Shown: positions 1 through 9,654, counted from the first letter of the stretch. The stretch: 43,294 nucleotides of DNA from Phycisphaerae bacterium (GCA_016782865.1 JADHXR010000055.1:1-43294), one strand, 5' to 3'. Notes: generated by a model not told the origin, from the letters alone. Translations and numbers: made by a program.

Positions 1-1332
1 GCAGCAGCCTGCGGAGGTCTCGGCGGCGATGTTCAGATTTGTCACGTCCCAGATTGCCGATTCCATCTGGCAAGCGACAAAGCGGCGCCAGATCAGATTG
101 TACAGCTTGTATTGCTCGTCGGTGAGAAACTCTCGGATATCCGCCGGCGCAAAGTCAACGTCGGTCGGGCGGATAGCCTCGTGTGCCTGCTGGGCGCTTT
201 TCCTGGAGGCGTAAATCTTCGCCTCTTTGGGCAGATAATCAGGTCCGAGATTGGCGCCGATATATTTTCGAACCTCTGTGACGGCTTCCTTCGAGAGGTG
301 CGTGCTGTCGGTTCTCATGTAGGTAATCAGGCCAAGCGAGCCCATCGAGCCAAGGTCGATGCCTTCGTACAACTGCTGGGCCACTCGCATGGTTCTCTTC
401 GCGGTAAAGCCCATACGGTTTGCCGCCGCCTGCTGCAGGGTTGAGGTGATAAAGGGCGCCGACGGACGCGACACTGACTGCTTGGTCTTCAAATCGGCGA
501 GTTTGAACTGCGCCTCTTTGAGCGCGTTGAAAATAGGCTCGGCTTGCTCCTTGCTGGACGCCGTGAAGTCCTTGTCACCTATCTTGTATAGCTCGGCTTT
601 GAATGCATTGTGCTTTGCGAGCCATTTGCCATGCTCGGCAAGGGTGGGCGGCTTGTCGTCGTCGGATTCGGTCCGCGTGAAATCGAGCCACTGCTGAGTA
701 TAGTCATTCTGCATATCTGTAGTGAAAACGGCGGGAATGAGCCAATATTCCCTGGGCACGAACCTGCGAATCTCCTTTTCCTTTTCCACCACCATTTTGA
801 CGGTGACAGACTGGACGCGGCCGGCGGAAAGACCGCGGGTCACCTTCTTCCAGAGCAGGGGGCTCATCTTGTAGCCCACAATTCTATCGAGAATCCGCCG
901 GGCCTGCTGGGCCAGGACCTTGTCCATATTGAGTTTGCCCGGATCGGCGAAGGCCTGCTGGATCGAAGTCTTGGTGATTGCGTTGAAGATCACACGATAA
1001 GTGTTCTCGGCCGGGATACCCAACAACTGCGCCAAATGCCAGGCGATTGCCTCGCCCTCGCGGTCAAGGTCGGTTGCCAGATACAATGTGTCGCATTTCT
1101 TCGCCGCGGCTTTCAACGCCGTTATCGTGCGATTCTTGCCCGGCATGACGTCGTACGTCGGCTCGAAATCGTTCTCAATGTCGACGTTCAGGCCTTTCGA
1201 GGGCAGATCGCGCACATGTCCCATCGATGCCTGGACGTCGAAATCGGGGCCGAGATACCTGTTTATAGTCTTTGCCTTGGCGGGCGATTCGACTATTACT
1301 AAAGCCTTTTTGGATGTGTTGGATTTTGCCAT
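1..1332 (-). CDS. topA: DNA topoisomerase I, N-terminal 444 residues (runs off the window)
   Basis: Type IA topoisomerase that relaxes negatively supercoiled DNA through a transient 5'-phosphotyrosine. Reading the minus strand from ATG at 1332 gives an uninterrupted frame to base 1. The Toprim fold is clear: LVIVESPAKAK near residues 11-21 and the acidic DLDREGEAIAWHL motif. The active-site motif GLITYMRTDS is present with the catalytic tyrosine at about residue 338. The rest of the core and any C-terminal zinc fingers lie beyond the left edge. Nothing looks broken. Assignment is from motif recognition and is very secure. Confidence 0.97.
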   Translation of the reverse strand, partial: MAKSNTSKKALVIVESPAKAKTINRYLGPDFDVQASMGHVRDLPSKGLNVDIENDFEPTYDVMPGKNRTITALKAAAKKCDTLYLATDLDREGEAIAWHLAQLLGIPAENTYRVIFNAITKTSIQQAFADPGKLNMDKVLAQQARRILDRIVGYKMSPLLWKKVTRGLSAGRVQSVTVKMVVEKEKEIRRFVPREYWLIPAVFTTDMQNDYTQQWLDFTRTESDDDKPPTLAEHGKWLAKHNAFKAELYKIGDKDFTASSKEQAEPIFNALKEAQFKLADLKTKQSVSRPSAPFITSTLQQAAANRMGFTAKRTMRVAQQLYEGIDLGSMGSLGLITYMRTDSTHLSKEAVTEVRKYIGANLGPDYLPKEAKIYASRKSAQQAHEAIRPTDVDFAPADIREFLTDEQYKLYNLIWRRFVACQMESAIWDVTNLNIAAETSAGCC

Positions 1333-1738
1333 AATATAGAATTCAGTATCTTATGCTCAATTGTGGGTCTTACCCCTTTTAACAATACGTACGATTCACC
1401 AATCGGCTATTTCCACGATAAGATTTAGAAATGGACAAATACAGATGCGCGCCGGATATGTCAAGAGAAAAGAATTATTGCACCTTGAAGCCCCAAGATG
1501 AGGTATAACAGGGAGTTGTGAACAGACAGCTAAACGTAGGCAGCCTCAGAAATTACTGTGAATCGAAAGAATACCCTTGTCGAGGCCATCCTGATGGGGG
1601 TATTATCCGAGGCCGAATTATCGCTTCTGCACGCGATTCCGGATCTACTGGATGGTATCTACTGACTCCGGCCGGTTCGGATCAGCATGGGCTAAAACCC
1701 ATCCCCCCGGCCGTACCGGGCAATTAAGGAGCCGACAC
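1333..1738. other. Gap between topA and the CPBP-like gene
   Basis: About 400 bp with no gene I can support. It must hold the topA promoter (minus strand) and that of the next plus-strand gene. A 35-codon GTG frame at 1558-1665 has no Shine-Dalgarno and was not called. Confidence 0.5.
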
Positions 1739-2272
1739 TTGGAACCAGAACAAGACGCAGAACAGCAGGAAATACCGGATCCCGAGATTCGGAGAGGGTG
1801 GTTACTCTCATGGCTCTTCGATAATGAAATTTCGATGTTTGATTACGTGGTGCACGCAGGATTCATCAGCTTCGTGCCTTCGGTGATGATTGCCGTCATC
1901 CTGGCGGCGTCGGGGATCATGAGCGAGCAAAGCAGTCCCACTTTTGAAGGAAACCCGCTTTTCCTCCTGCCGATGATCGTGCTAATAGGCCCTCCGATCG
2001 AGACCTTGCTGATGGTCCCCATTCTCTGGATACTGTCATTTTTCACGAAACGAGAAGTCCCGCTGGCGGCGATGTCGGCGTGCGTCTGGGCGGGGCTGCA
2101 TTCACTTCTCGCCCCGGCCTGGGGATTAGGGGTGATCTGGCCCTTCTTCGTCTTCTCATGTTCGTATCTCACCTGGCGCAAGCGGGCCTTCTGGCGGGCG
2201 ATACTGGTCACATCGTGTGTCCACTCACTCCAGAACCTCCTGCCCGGCATAATAGCAGTCACGACTCAATAG
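1739..2272 (+). CDS. CPBP/CAAX-protease-like small membrane protein
   Basis: I choose a TTG start at 1739 because a strong AAGGAG (1726-1731) lies 7 bases upstream; longer frames have no such site. The product is 177 residues with a charged N-terminus and about four hydrophobic segments. The pattern resembles the CPBP (Abi) intramembrane metalloprotease family: PPIETLLM with Glu88 where the family has EExxxR, WAGLHSLL with His121 (motif FxxxH) and VHSLQN with His162 and Asn166 (motif HxxxN). The first motif has one glutamate and no arginine, so catalysis is doubtful; it could be an inactive relative or a membrane protein of another fold. Family known for CAAX processing or bacteriocin immunity; role here unknown. 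Confidence 0.6.
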   Translation: MEPEQDAEQQEIPDPEIRRGWLLSWLFDNEISMFDYVVHAGFISFVPSVMIAVILAASGIMSEQSSPTFEGNPLFLLPMIVLIGPPIETLLMVPILWILSFFTKREVPLAAMSACVWAGLHSLLAPAWGLGVIWPFFVFSCSYLTWRKRAFWRAILVTSCVHSLQNLLPGIIAVTTQ

Positions 2273-2286
2273 CACAATGATGATTG

Positions 2287-2490
2287 TTAGTAATCTCTAA
2301 ATCCTTGCATCCACTCCGGCCATATTGGTTGTGGAATGTGATCTTTGGTCCAGGAGCCATTTACATCAAAATTTCGATGCCATTCCAACTTCCATAATTC
2401 TTTAAGCCCCACTGCCCTGACAGAGAAGTCCCTAAAGAGGCAGTTTGTCATTCCCTTGCCATGGCGGTCAATGCAGAAATTTCTCATTTG
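2287..2490 (-). pseudogene. 3' fragment of a prepilin-like (H-X9-DG) gene
   Basis: The reading frame ending at 2287 encodes about 68 residues like the C-terminus of planctomycete type II secretion/prepilin-like proteins: RHGKGMTNCLFRDFSVRAVG, then KELWKLEWHRNFD and ending WPEWMQGFRDY. The usual H-X9-DG reads H-X9-DF here. No start, prepilin leader or upstream body remains; the 5' side runs into the 3' end of the RND gene at 2484. I infer a deletion or recombination that joined the efflux operon to the tail of a prepilin gene. The match to the family is from memory but the WPEWM...FRDY ending is distinctive. Confidence 0.6.
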
Positions 2491-5400
2491 TTCTGTTGGC
2501 CTGATTCCCTGTGGTGGCTGACCGCGGCCACTATTGTGGGGACGATAAGCAATGTTCCAATTGTTCCCGATATTAGTCCGCCAATTACCGTGACGGCAAA
2601 CGGCTGAAAAATGTTTGAGCCAACGGTCGTCCCTATTGCTGTTGGAACAAGAGCAAAAATCGTTGTCAGGGCAGTCATCAAAACCGGACGCAGCCGGACA
2701 GATGCGGCAAAAAGAAGTGATTCCTGCACAGTATTGCCGGAAGATATATTCCTGTTGGAGCAATCAAACAGCACAATGGCGTTATTGACGGATATGCCTA
2801 CCAAGGTAACTACTCCCATTCCTACGGATACATCGATACCCTGACGAGTTATGAATAAGGCAATAATCCCTCCAACCAAAGACAAAGGGACTGTAAACAG
2901 AATAATAAGCGGCTGAAGCCAGGAGTGAAATTGCATTACCATAATCAGGTAAATCAAAACTACCGCCGCCAAAAACACAAAAAGCATTTCAGTCGCTGTT
3001 TCAATAAGGGTTTTGTATTGTCCGGTAAAATCAATACTATAACCTTTCGGCAATTCAATGGAACTAAATTGCTTGCGAAGACGTGAGACTGCAGACGTGA
3101 TACTGCCATTTACTTCTGCCATAAGGGTGATTTCTCGCTGGCCATTCAACCTGGTAATCGATGCAGGAACGTGAGAAATCTGGATATCAGCCACCCTATC
3201 AAGAGGTATAATTTCACCATTACCCGCAGTCACTGGCAACTGCCTGAACTGTACAAGATCGGGCGGTTTGCTGATAGGCATTTTCACCATCACGGCTACA
3301 TCCTCCTTTTGCCGGATAATCCGTGTTGCCTCCAATCCAAACTGTGAGGCTTGGAGTGCAGCGAAAACATCTTCCGCCTTGACCCCATATTGCGCCAGTT
3401 TTGGGTAATCCAGTCGAACATTTATCTCTGGAGATTTAACTTTGGTATTATTCACAATGTTAGCTATCGCCGGGTCTTTTGCCAAAATTCCTTCAACTTT
3501 ATTGCCTAAGGATACAAGGGTGTCCATATCCGTACCATAGATGGTTACACCGAACAGCGCAGGCAGGCCTGAGAAGCTCTCATCGATTTTCTCCTGTGTT
3601 GGCTGGTGGTACAAGAACACAACGCCATTGAACTTCGTGTAAGCTTTTTTAAGTGCGGCCATGATTTCAGTCACTGAGCGTTTGCGCCCGGTCTTGGGCT
3701 TTAGCTTGATAACGAGCTCGCCCTTATTTACACCTTCAATCTGATAGCCGGTTTCCGGCGACCCAGTGCGGCGATAGACACATAAAACATCCTGGTCAGC
3801 CAGTGCAATGCGGTCTAATGCATCGCCTATCCGGTTACTCTCGGAAAGCGCAGTCCCCGGCGGCATTACGTATTCTATCAGGAGGGCACCCTCATCGATG
3901 GGCGGCAGGACATTTACTTTACCCAGAAAAGCTGCCAGTCCTGCCAGAGACAGAAAAAGAATAGTCACACATAATATCCGCCGTTTGTGCTTAAAAGAGT
4001 ACCTTAGAGCAGTTTGAGTCAACCTGTTCAACAAACCAAGCAGGCGTGCGCCTGCAAAATCGGTGTGCGGCACCGCTGAGACAGTTCTGCTCAAAAGTAC
4101 AGGCACCAGCGTAAGTGACAAAATCAACGAGGCAAGAAGGGCTGTGCTGATTGTCAATCCGAAAGGCTTTAAAAAAAGTGCGGCAAGGCCGGTTACGAGA
4201 ATCAGCGGCACAAAGGCGGCAACTGTAGTAAAAGTGCCCGAGGCGTCGGGGCCGGCAATTTCAGCCGTGCCCTGAATGCTTGCCTGGATTTCATTTAAGC
4301 CGTTTAGACGGTTTCGGTAGATATTTTCAGCTACGACAATAGCATCATCCACAATCATTCCAATTGCGAGGGTCAATGCTGTCATTGTAATTATGTTAAG
4401 ACTAAGGCCGGACAGCCCCATAATAGCCAACGCAGCCAGAATGCTTATCGGTATCGTTAGAGCTACTATCAGGGTTGGCCTCAAAGACCCTAAGAAGAAA
4501 TAGAGAACCAGTATAGCTAAAAAGGCACCGGCGAGCATATTGTGGAAAATTGCGTTACGGGCTTCTGCGATGATTTCCGATTGGTCGTAAAATTTCTTCA
4601 CGTTTGTACCTTGTGGGAGCAGAGTGCGTAAATCTGCCATCTTCGCTTCCACACCCCGAACTACATCAATCGTACCTGCCCCCGGCTGTTTGCTGACGAT
4701 AAAAGCAACGGCTGGAATACCATCTCCGCGAACCACATAGTGCCTTGGCGCCACTCCTTCCGAGACATCAGCTATAGAGCCAAGCAGTACGGAGTTTTCA
4801 CCGTCAGAAACGACCGGCAAGGATCGGATATCATCGATGGTTTTTAACCGACCGTCCCCGCGAATCAGATACTCTCTCGACGAACGGTCAAGATAGCCTG
4901 CTGTTACTGAGATGTTATTCTTTCTGATGGTAGCAACGACATCGTTGACGGTCTGATGGAGGCGAGCCAGAGTTTCCGGTTTGATGCTGACATTGAAGGC
5001 CCGCCGGTCGCCGCCGAGTACTTGTACCAATGAGACGCCTTCGACATCCATAAGCCGGCTGGCCAAATCATGCTGAATGATGTTTCGCAAAGTTACCAGG
5101 TCAGAGCCGCCGTAAAGAACATAGCCAACAACTTCCTGTAGTGTAGTGCCGATGTTCTCAAGACGCGGATTTACACCCGACGGCAAGATATTTCGCAATC
5201 TGGCTAATTCTGCCTGAACAACCTGGCGGGCATCCCTGACGGTGGTGCCCCAGGTGAATTCCACTGTTACCTGTGATATTCCCTGCACCGATGTTGAAGC
5301 GACCCGCCTGGCCTGCGGGATGGTTCGCATCTGATCTTCAATCGGCCTTGATATGAGCAGTTCTATATCTTCTGATGCAACCGCCGGCAGGTGAGTGATG

Positions 5401-5543
5401 ATATTGACAACCGGCACCTCAAGATTTGGGAAAAGGTCGACCGGCATATGCAGGGCCGAATAAATGCCGCCGAATACTATAACGGCCACTGCAAAGAGTA
5501 TGATAAGAGGCCTCTTTATTATAAACTGCAGGAAGTTTCTCAT
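2484..5543 (-). CDS. RND-superfamily efflux pump, inner-membrane permease
   Basis: Proton-driven export pump of the AcrB/HAE1 type, 1019 residues, the usual family length. It starts with the typical cytoplasmic MRNFLQFIIKRP and TM1, then the porter domain, and has the TM4 signature GMIVDDAIVVAENIYR with the adjacent proton-relay aspartates Asp399-Asp400. The second half has GISVNNAIVLFD in TM10. The DD pair favours the HAE1 (organic substrate) branch over heavy-metal HME pumps, which have a different TM4 motif; substrate is not predictable. The ATG overlaps the stop of the fusion-protein gene by one base, so the two are co-translated. Last gene of the efflux operon. Confidence 0.93.
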   Translation of the reverse strand: MRNFLQFIIKRPLIILFAVAVIVFGGIYSALHMPVDLFPNLEVPVVNIITHLPAVASEDIELLISRPIEDQMRTIPQARRVASTSVQGISQVTVEFTWGTTVRDARQVVQAELARLRNILPSGVNPRLENIGTTLQEVVGYVLYGGSDLVTLRNIIQHDLASRLMDVEGVSLVQVLGGDRRAFNVSIKPETLARLHQTVNDVVATIRKNNISVTAGYLDRSSREYLIRGDGRLKTIDDIRSLPVVSDGENSVLLGSIADVSEGVAPRHYVVRGDGIPAVAFIVSKQPGAGTIDVVRGVEAKMADLRTLLPQGTNVKKFYDQSEIIAEARNAIFHNMLAGAFLAILVLYFFLGSLRPTLIVALTIPISILAALAIMGLSGLSLNIITMTALTLAIGMIVDDAIVVAENIYRNRLNGLNEIQASIQGTAEIAGPDASGTFTTVAAFVPLILVTGLAALFLKPFGLTISTALLASLILSLTLVPVLLSRTVSAVPHTDFAGARLLGLLNRLTQTALRYSFKHKRRILCVTILFLSLAGLAAFLGKVNVLPPIDEGALLIEYVMPPGTALSESNRIGDALDRIALADQDVLCVYRRTGSPETGYQIEGVNKGELVIKLKPKTGRKRSVTEIMAALKKAYTKFNGVVFLYHQPTQEKIDESFSGLPALFGVTIYGTDMDTLVSLGNKVEGILAKDPAIANIVNNTKVKSPEINVRLDYPKLAQYGVKAEDVFAALQASQFGLEATRIIRQKEDVAVMVKMPISKPPDLVQFRQLPVTAGNGEIIPLDRVADIQISHVPASITRLNGQREITLMAEVNGSITSAVSRLRKQFSSIELPKGYSIDFTGQYKTLIETATEMLFVFLAAVVLIYLIMVMQFHSWLQPLIILFTVPLSLVGGIIALFITRQGIDVSVGMGVVTLVGISVNNAIVLFDCSNRNISSGNTVQESLLFAASVRLRPVLMTALTTIFALVPTAIGTTVGSNIFQPFAVTVIGGLISGTIGTLLIVPTIVAAVSHHRESGQQNK

Positions 5544-6631
5544 TAATCAGCAACCTTATAGACTTTATTGAAGTCCTGATAAAATAACTCGTATGCACCT
5601 TCGGTCACTACCTCGTCGGCTTCGGTCAGGCCCGATAGAATTTCGACCCATCCGTCCAATGAAAGGCCCGTTTGCACTTGTTGTTTTGTATAGCTCTCAG
5701 CCTGTTTGACAAACACATAAGTTTTTTCGTGCTCATCACGGACGATAGCCTTTTCAGGCAGTGCTAATATTCTTTTATGCGTGTCGAGCAGAACATCCCC
5801 ACTAACCACCTCACCGGGTTTTAGCTTCCGGTTAATATCGTCGCCTTCAATCCAGACTACAGTTCCACCTGTAGAGGTCCGCTGAGGTAATATGCTGGTA
5901 ACGATACCTGAAAGTACCTGCCCCTTCGCAGAATAAATGGTTACTGTTTGGCCCTGGAGCTGAGCATCCTCCGGTGGGAAAAGTGTTGCTGCTACACGGA
6001 TATCCATAGGGACAATTATTTCTGCAAGCACTGTTCCCCTCTCAACTTCTTGTCCGGCGCTGACTCTACGTCGGGTGAAAATACCAGTGGCATGCGCCTG
6101 AATGTGAACGGCATCATCAAGAAGCTGAAGCTGTTGTATAGCTTCTTCCTGCCGTGTTTCCAACTGAGTTAAATCTGACTTTGCCTTATCGAGTTCGTCC
6201 TGTGAGGCAATTTTTTGCTCGACAGCCTGCTGCTTGCGGCTGACGGCAGTTTTTGCTATAGCTACCTGCTGTTTCAGAGACTCGATTTTGCGGTTGATGG
6301 TGGCAAGGGAAGTATTGACTCTGGCTCCACCCAGTGTAAAGACAAGCGTGCCCTTTTTTACTACAGTCTCATCGGCAGCATCAACAGAAGATATTGTCCC
6401 TGCTTCAAGGGCTGTTATAGCTACCGTGTTCTTACTTTCAGCTCTGCCGATAAAATGTGCATTGACATTGAAATCCTTATGCTGTGGAAGTGATGTCTTT
6501 ATCAGGTTTGTCTCAGACACAGCAGCATAATTTTGTTGCTGTCGGCTGGACCGTGACTTCGAATACCAAGCCGTGAACACAACAGCAGTAATAAGCACGA
6601 TTATGAACGTGATAGCGAAATGTCTTTTCAT
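5543..6631 (-). CDS. RND efflux membrane-fusion (HlyD/AcrA-type) periplasmic adaptor
   Basis: Adaptor linking the RND pump to the outer-membrane channel. 362 residues: an N-terminal membrane anchor (residues about 5-24), a lipoyl-like half (AITALEAGTISSV...VKKGTLVF), an alpha-helical hairpin of about 60 residues rich in Gln, Lys and Glu (roughly 115-175), the second lipoyl half (HATGIFTRRRVSAGQEVERG), a beta-barrel and a C-terminal membrane-proximal domain. Its ATG overlaps the tolC-like stop by 4 bases (ATGA). Gene order channel-adaptor-pump supports a complete tripartite system. Confidence 0.92.
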   Translation of the reverse strand: MKRHFAITFIIVLITAVVFTAWYSKSRSSRQQQNYAAVSETNLIKTSLPQHKDFNVNAHFIGRAESKNTVAITALEAGTISSVDAADETVVKKGTLVFTLGGARVNTSLATINRKIESLKQQVAIAKTAVSRKQQAVEQKIASQDELDKAKSDLTQLETRQEEAIQQLQLLDDAVHIQAHATGIFTRRRVSAGQEVERGTVLAEIIVPMDIRVAATLFPPEDAQLQGQTVTIYSAKGQVLSGIVTSILPQRTSTGGTVVWIEGDDINRKLKPGEVVSGDVLLDTHKRILALPEKAIVRDEHEKTYVFVKQAESYTKQQVQTGLSLDGWVEILSGLTEADEVVTEGAYELFYQDFNKVYKVAD

Positions 6632-8049
6632 TTCAGTATCTCCTTTTTCACTGTCTCATTGGAGTCTGAAGGCGCACTGCCTTGGATGTTCGAGGCGGGT
6701 AAGTACTGGCCCGTAGCTATCTCGATAGCTATGCCGAGTTCGGCGAGTTGTTGCTTCAGGCTTAGCACTTGGATCTGACTGATGTACAAATTGCCCAGTG
6801 CTTCGTAATAAGTTAGAATATCGACAATGCCGCCTTCAGCAGCATTTTTGTATGAATGAACAAGTTGGTCCAATGCAGGAATGGATTCCTCAATACTTTG
6901 GATTTGATCACGGGTACATTGAAGAGCTGATAGTAAACCCGCAATTTCAGATTGTGCATCGAACAGGCGAACTGTATATTCGTCAAAAAGCTGCTGTCGG
7001 GTAGCTCGTTCAATCGCGATTCGGCCTTGATTTTGACTGAAAAATGGAAGCTCGATAGTCACGCCAAACCCCATTGTTCGGACATTGTCTGTATCTGTTT
7101 CGTTTGACAGTCCAATATTTATCCTTGGAAATTGAGATTTAACGGCTGCCCTTATTTTCGCCTCCTGGCTTTCGTAACCAGCCTTGAGAGCAAGCAGATC
7201 AAGACGTCGGTCCTCAATACCATCAGTAGCCTCTGCAGCACAAGGGAAGTTCTGCCGGGCCGGCAGACTAATGTCCTGTTGAAGGGGTATAACTCGGTCG
7301 GCATCAAGGCCAAGCGTTCGGTTCAGGTCGAGCCGCTCTCGCTGCCCCTGCTGCTCTGCGGCCTGTACGGCGAGTCTTGCCTGTCGCCACGCATTATTCG
7401 CTGTTGATAACTCCAGAGCCGTTTTTTCACCCAGCTTGACCCCATTGGTAATGACATTGCGGGCTTGTCTGCGTTCAGCTTCTATCTGTTTTGCCAACGC
7501 TAACAGCTTTTCTGCAATCAGAAGCCGATATACATGCAGCTTCGCTGCTTCGGCCACCTGCCACTCCTGCCATGCTATTTCGAGACTCACTGAACCAGCA
7601 TGGGCTTGTGCAGCGTCCATTTTCGGCTGGCGGGCGATAAGAGAGCCGATATCCCAATCCAGGCCGACTCCGAATGCGTTCACAGTTCCAGCGGTTTCGC
7701 CGCCGGTTGGAAAATCCACACCGTAAGACAATTGTGGATTCGGCAAGAGACCGGCCTGAAGCAATTGCGCGTTGGCTATCGCTTGCTGGTCGCGAATCGC
7801 CCGCAAGCGGGGATTGGCAAGTACAGCCAAGACGGCCGCCTCATCTGGGGAAAGTCCGTCACGGTCGTTAAACTCAAGTGGCTTCAGTATCGGGTGCTTT
7901 ATTTGTTTCGCCCTGATGCGAATATCTGCCAGATCAGGAACTCTTAGCTTTTGTGTAACTGCCTCGTGCGTCAACGGCATCGTTTGATAGGTTGCACAGC
8001 CACTAAGGAAGACTGTAACCAGCATCACGCAAAGCACACATCGGAACAT
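6628..8049 (-). CDS. TolC/OprM-type outer-membrane efflux lipoprotein
   Basis: Outer-membrane channel of the tripartite pump. 473 residues starting with a lipoprotein signal peptide whose lipobox is LSGC near residue 18, followed by ATYQ. The body has the two long helical repeats typical of the TolC family, including PDEAAVLAVLANPRLRAIRD, LPNPQLSYGVDFP and the second-repeat counterpart around 300-440. It opens the three-gene efflux operon after a 189-bp gap from the kinase gene. The gap holds two inverted repeats listed separately. Confidence 0.92.
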   Translation of the reverse strand: MFRCVLCVMLVTVFLSGCATYQTMPLTHEAVTQKLRVPDLADIRIRAKQIKHPILKPLEFNDRDGLSPDEAAVLAVLANPRLRAIRDQQAIANAQLLQAGLLPNPQLSYGVDFPTGGETAGTVNAFGVGLDWDIGSLIARQPKMDAAQAHAGSVSLEIAWQEWQVAEAAKLHVYRLLIAEKLLALAKQIEAERRQARNVITNGVKLGEKTALELSTANNAWRQARLAVQAAEQQGQRERLDLNRTLGLDADRVIPLQQDISLPARQNFPCAAEATDGIEDRRLDLLALKAGYESQEAKIRAAVKSQFPRINIGLSNETDTDNVRTMGFGVTIELPFFSQNQGRIAIERATRQQLFDEYTVRLFDAQSEIAGLLSALQCTRDQIQSIEESIPALDQLVHSYKNAAEGGIVDILTYYEALGNLYISQIQVLSLKQQLAELGIAIEIATGQYLPASNIQGSAPSDSNETVKKEILK

Positions 8050-8117
8050 CTTTACGAATCTCCAGGGACAAGTGAAATATCCTTTTTCTTTCTGCTTAAA
8101 AGAATATCTCTAATTTC

Positions 8118-8129
8118 GTTTCGCGAAAC
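8118..8129. promoter_or_regulatory. 12-bp perfect palindrome upstream of the tolC-like gene
   Basis: GTTTCGCGAAAC is a perfect palindrome 69 bp before the tolC-like start, in the only real gap between the two-component genes and the efflux genes. Position and symmetry suggest an operator for the efflux operon; OmpR-type regulators usually bind direct repeats, so another repressor is also possible. Function inferred. Confidence 0.4.
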
Positions 8130-8206
8130 TTCAGCCAAAACACCAAGAACGAGTACAGCAATTCTCTTTAAAGATACGATCTCTTGTTAACCACAGGCTT
8201 ACCGTG

Positions 8207-8226
8207 AGATTACTTTTTGGTAATCT
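8207..8226. promoter_or_regulatory. Inverted repeat after the sensor-kinase gene
   Basis: AGATTAC and GTAATCT are perfect 7-bp arms around a 6-base loop, just past the kinase stop at 8239. Could be a weak hairpin terminator or attenuator, or a binding site. GC content is low and there is no long T-run after it on the minus strand, so a strong terminator is unlikely. Confidence 0.35.
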
Positions 8227-8238
8227 TGGGAGATTTGT

Positions 8239-9654
8239 TTAATTTGTGGTGGATATGCGGGGCAAGAGAATTGTGAATATGCTTCCCTTGCCGGGGGAGC
8301 TTTTGACAGTAATCTCTCCGTCATGAGCCTCTATAGTCGTCTGTGCCAGACTAAGTCCCAGGCCGATGCCGGGAGTCGAGCGGCTCTGGTCTGCCCTGTA
8401 GAATCGCTCAAAGACGTGATTAAGGTCTTTTTCATTTATACCAACGCCGGTATCTTGCATCGAAATTTTGACGTGCGTTTGCGTTCCCTCGACCGAGACC
8501 ATGACCTTTCCATCGGAATCCGTGTAGTTGATAGCGTTATCCAGCAGGTTAGCCATCACTCGCTGAAGTTTTGCAACATCGCCGAGAACAAAAAGATGCT
8601 CTGCCTGAATACCAAGCTCGAGGATTATGCGTTTGTCTTCTGCAGCAGGCAGAAATAATTCGTACGCATCCTTGACAAGCCGCACCATATCTATACGGGC
8701 AGTTGAAAGATTTACAACACCCGACTGGGTTTCTGCAATTTCCAGCATTGTATTGATCATTCCCCCGAGACGGTCGCACTCTTCAACTACAGTCGAGGTC
8801 ATTTCTCGATAGACGTCAAGTCTCTGCTCTCCAGTTAACGTCGTTTCGGCAATACCGCGAATACGGGTAATGGGGCTGCGCAAGTCGTGTGCTATACTGT
8901 TTGTTACCTCTTTCAATTCCGTTACCAGCGACTGGATGCGCTCCAGCATATCGTTAAAGGCCAAAGCAAGATTGTGAATTTCCTGGCCTTCATTTCCCAT
9001 CGGGACGCGACGGTTGAGGTCAGCGCTGCCGATATTAACGGCTGTCTGCGTCACACGTTTTACCCCGGACATGGCTTGGCTGGCTACAAACCATCCCATG
9101 ATACTACCAAGCACTAAAACTGCCAAGAGACCGATCCCGAAGGTTTCTCGATACCTCTCCATTAACACTTCGTTGTCTTTCAGCGTGCGACCGACCTCGA
9201 TTATGTTCCCGCTGGTGGTGTTCTTGTAAATTACGCGGACTTTATGTTTCTGACCAGGTGTCGTTATGGTCTGGAGCAGCTCTTTGCCACTTGAAAGACT
9301 TTCCAATGTGGCTGATGGGTAGCCAACGCCCTTCCAATCGCTCATATCAGAAGCAGCGACAACTTTCAGGTCAGGCGAGAACATTTGGAAAAACAGTCTC
9401 TTGACCCCACCCGATGCCGCTTCACGTTGAAATTCAGCCTTGAGTGCCTCAAGGCCCTGATTGTCGTAGAGCGCCTCAAATTCCTTCGCGTCACTTATAA
9501 GTGCTTCGTCCAGACGTCGGCTAAGACTCGATGTAAGCCTAAGGTAGACAAGGGCAAAAGCTGCTAATGACAATACCGCCAGCAGCACCGCATACCAGAG
9601 AGCAAGACGGAAAGCAACGGTGCTGAATATGTTATTTCCTCTCTTCCAGAACAT
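8239..9654 (-). CDS. HAMP-domain sensor histidine kinase
   Basis: Membrane sensor kinase, 471 residues from ATG 9654 (a longer frame starts at 9705 but lies deep inside the regulator gene; 9654 begins MFWKRGNNIFSTVAFRLALW, a proper TM1). TM1 about residues 11-34, a periplasmic sensor of about 130 residues, TM2 (LLAVLVLGSIMGWFVASQAM), HAMP, then HisKA with the phosphoacceptor motif SIAHDLRSPITRIRG and HATPase_c with NLLDNAINYT, DTGVGI and GIGLGLSLA. The arrangement resembles CusS-like kinases. It overlaps the response-regulator gene by 23 bp. Likely controls the efflux operon downstream; signal unknown. Confidence 0.93.
   Translation of the reverse strand: MFWKRGNNIFSTVAFRLALWYAVLLAVLSLAAFALVYLRLTSSLSRRLDEALISDAKEFEALYDNQGLEALKAEFQREAASGGVKRLFFQMFSPDLKVVAASDMSDWKGVGYPSATLESLSSGKELLQTITTPGQKHKVRVIYKNTTSGNIIEVGRTLKDNEVLMERYRETFGIGLLAVLVLGSIMGWFVASQAMSGVKRVTQTAVNIGSADLNRRVPMGNEGQEIHNLALAFNDMLERIQSLVTELKEVTNSIAHDLRSPITRIRGIAETTLTGEQRLDVYREMTSTVVEECDRLGGMINTMLEIAETQSGVVNLSTARIDMVRLVKDAYELFLPAAEDKRIILELGIQAEHLFVLGDVAKLQRVMANLLDNAINYTDSDGKVMVSVEGTQTHVKISMQDTGVGINEKDLNHVFERFYRADQSRSTPGIGLGLSLAQTTIEAHDGEITVKSSPGKGSIFTILLPRISTTN

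Noticed and set aside
610..1302. 230-residue plus-strand frame
   Set aside because: Antisense to topA, whose motifs on the minus strand are unambiguous.
1558..1665. 35-codon GTG frame (MNRKNTLVEAILMGVLSEAE...)
   Set aside because: Plausible composition but no Shine-Dalgarno and no recognisable family; might be a gene remnant.
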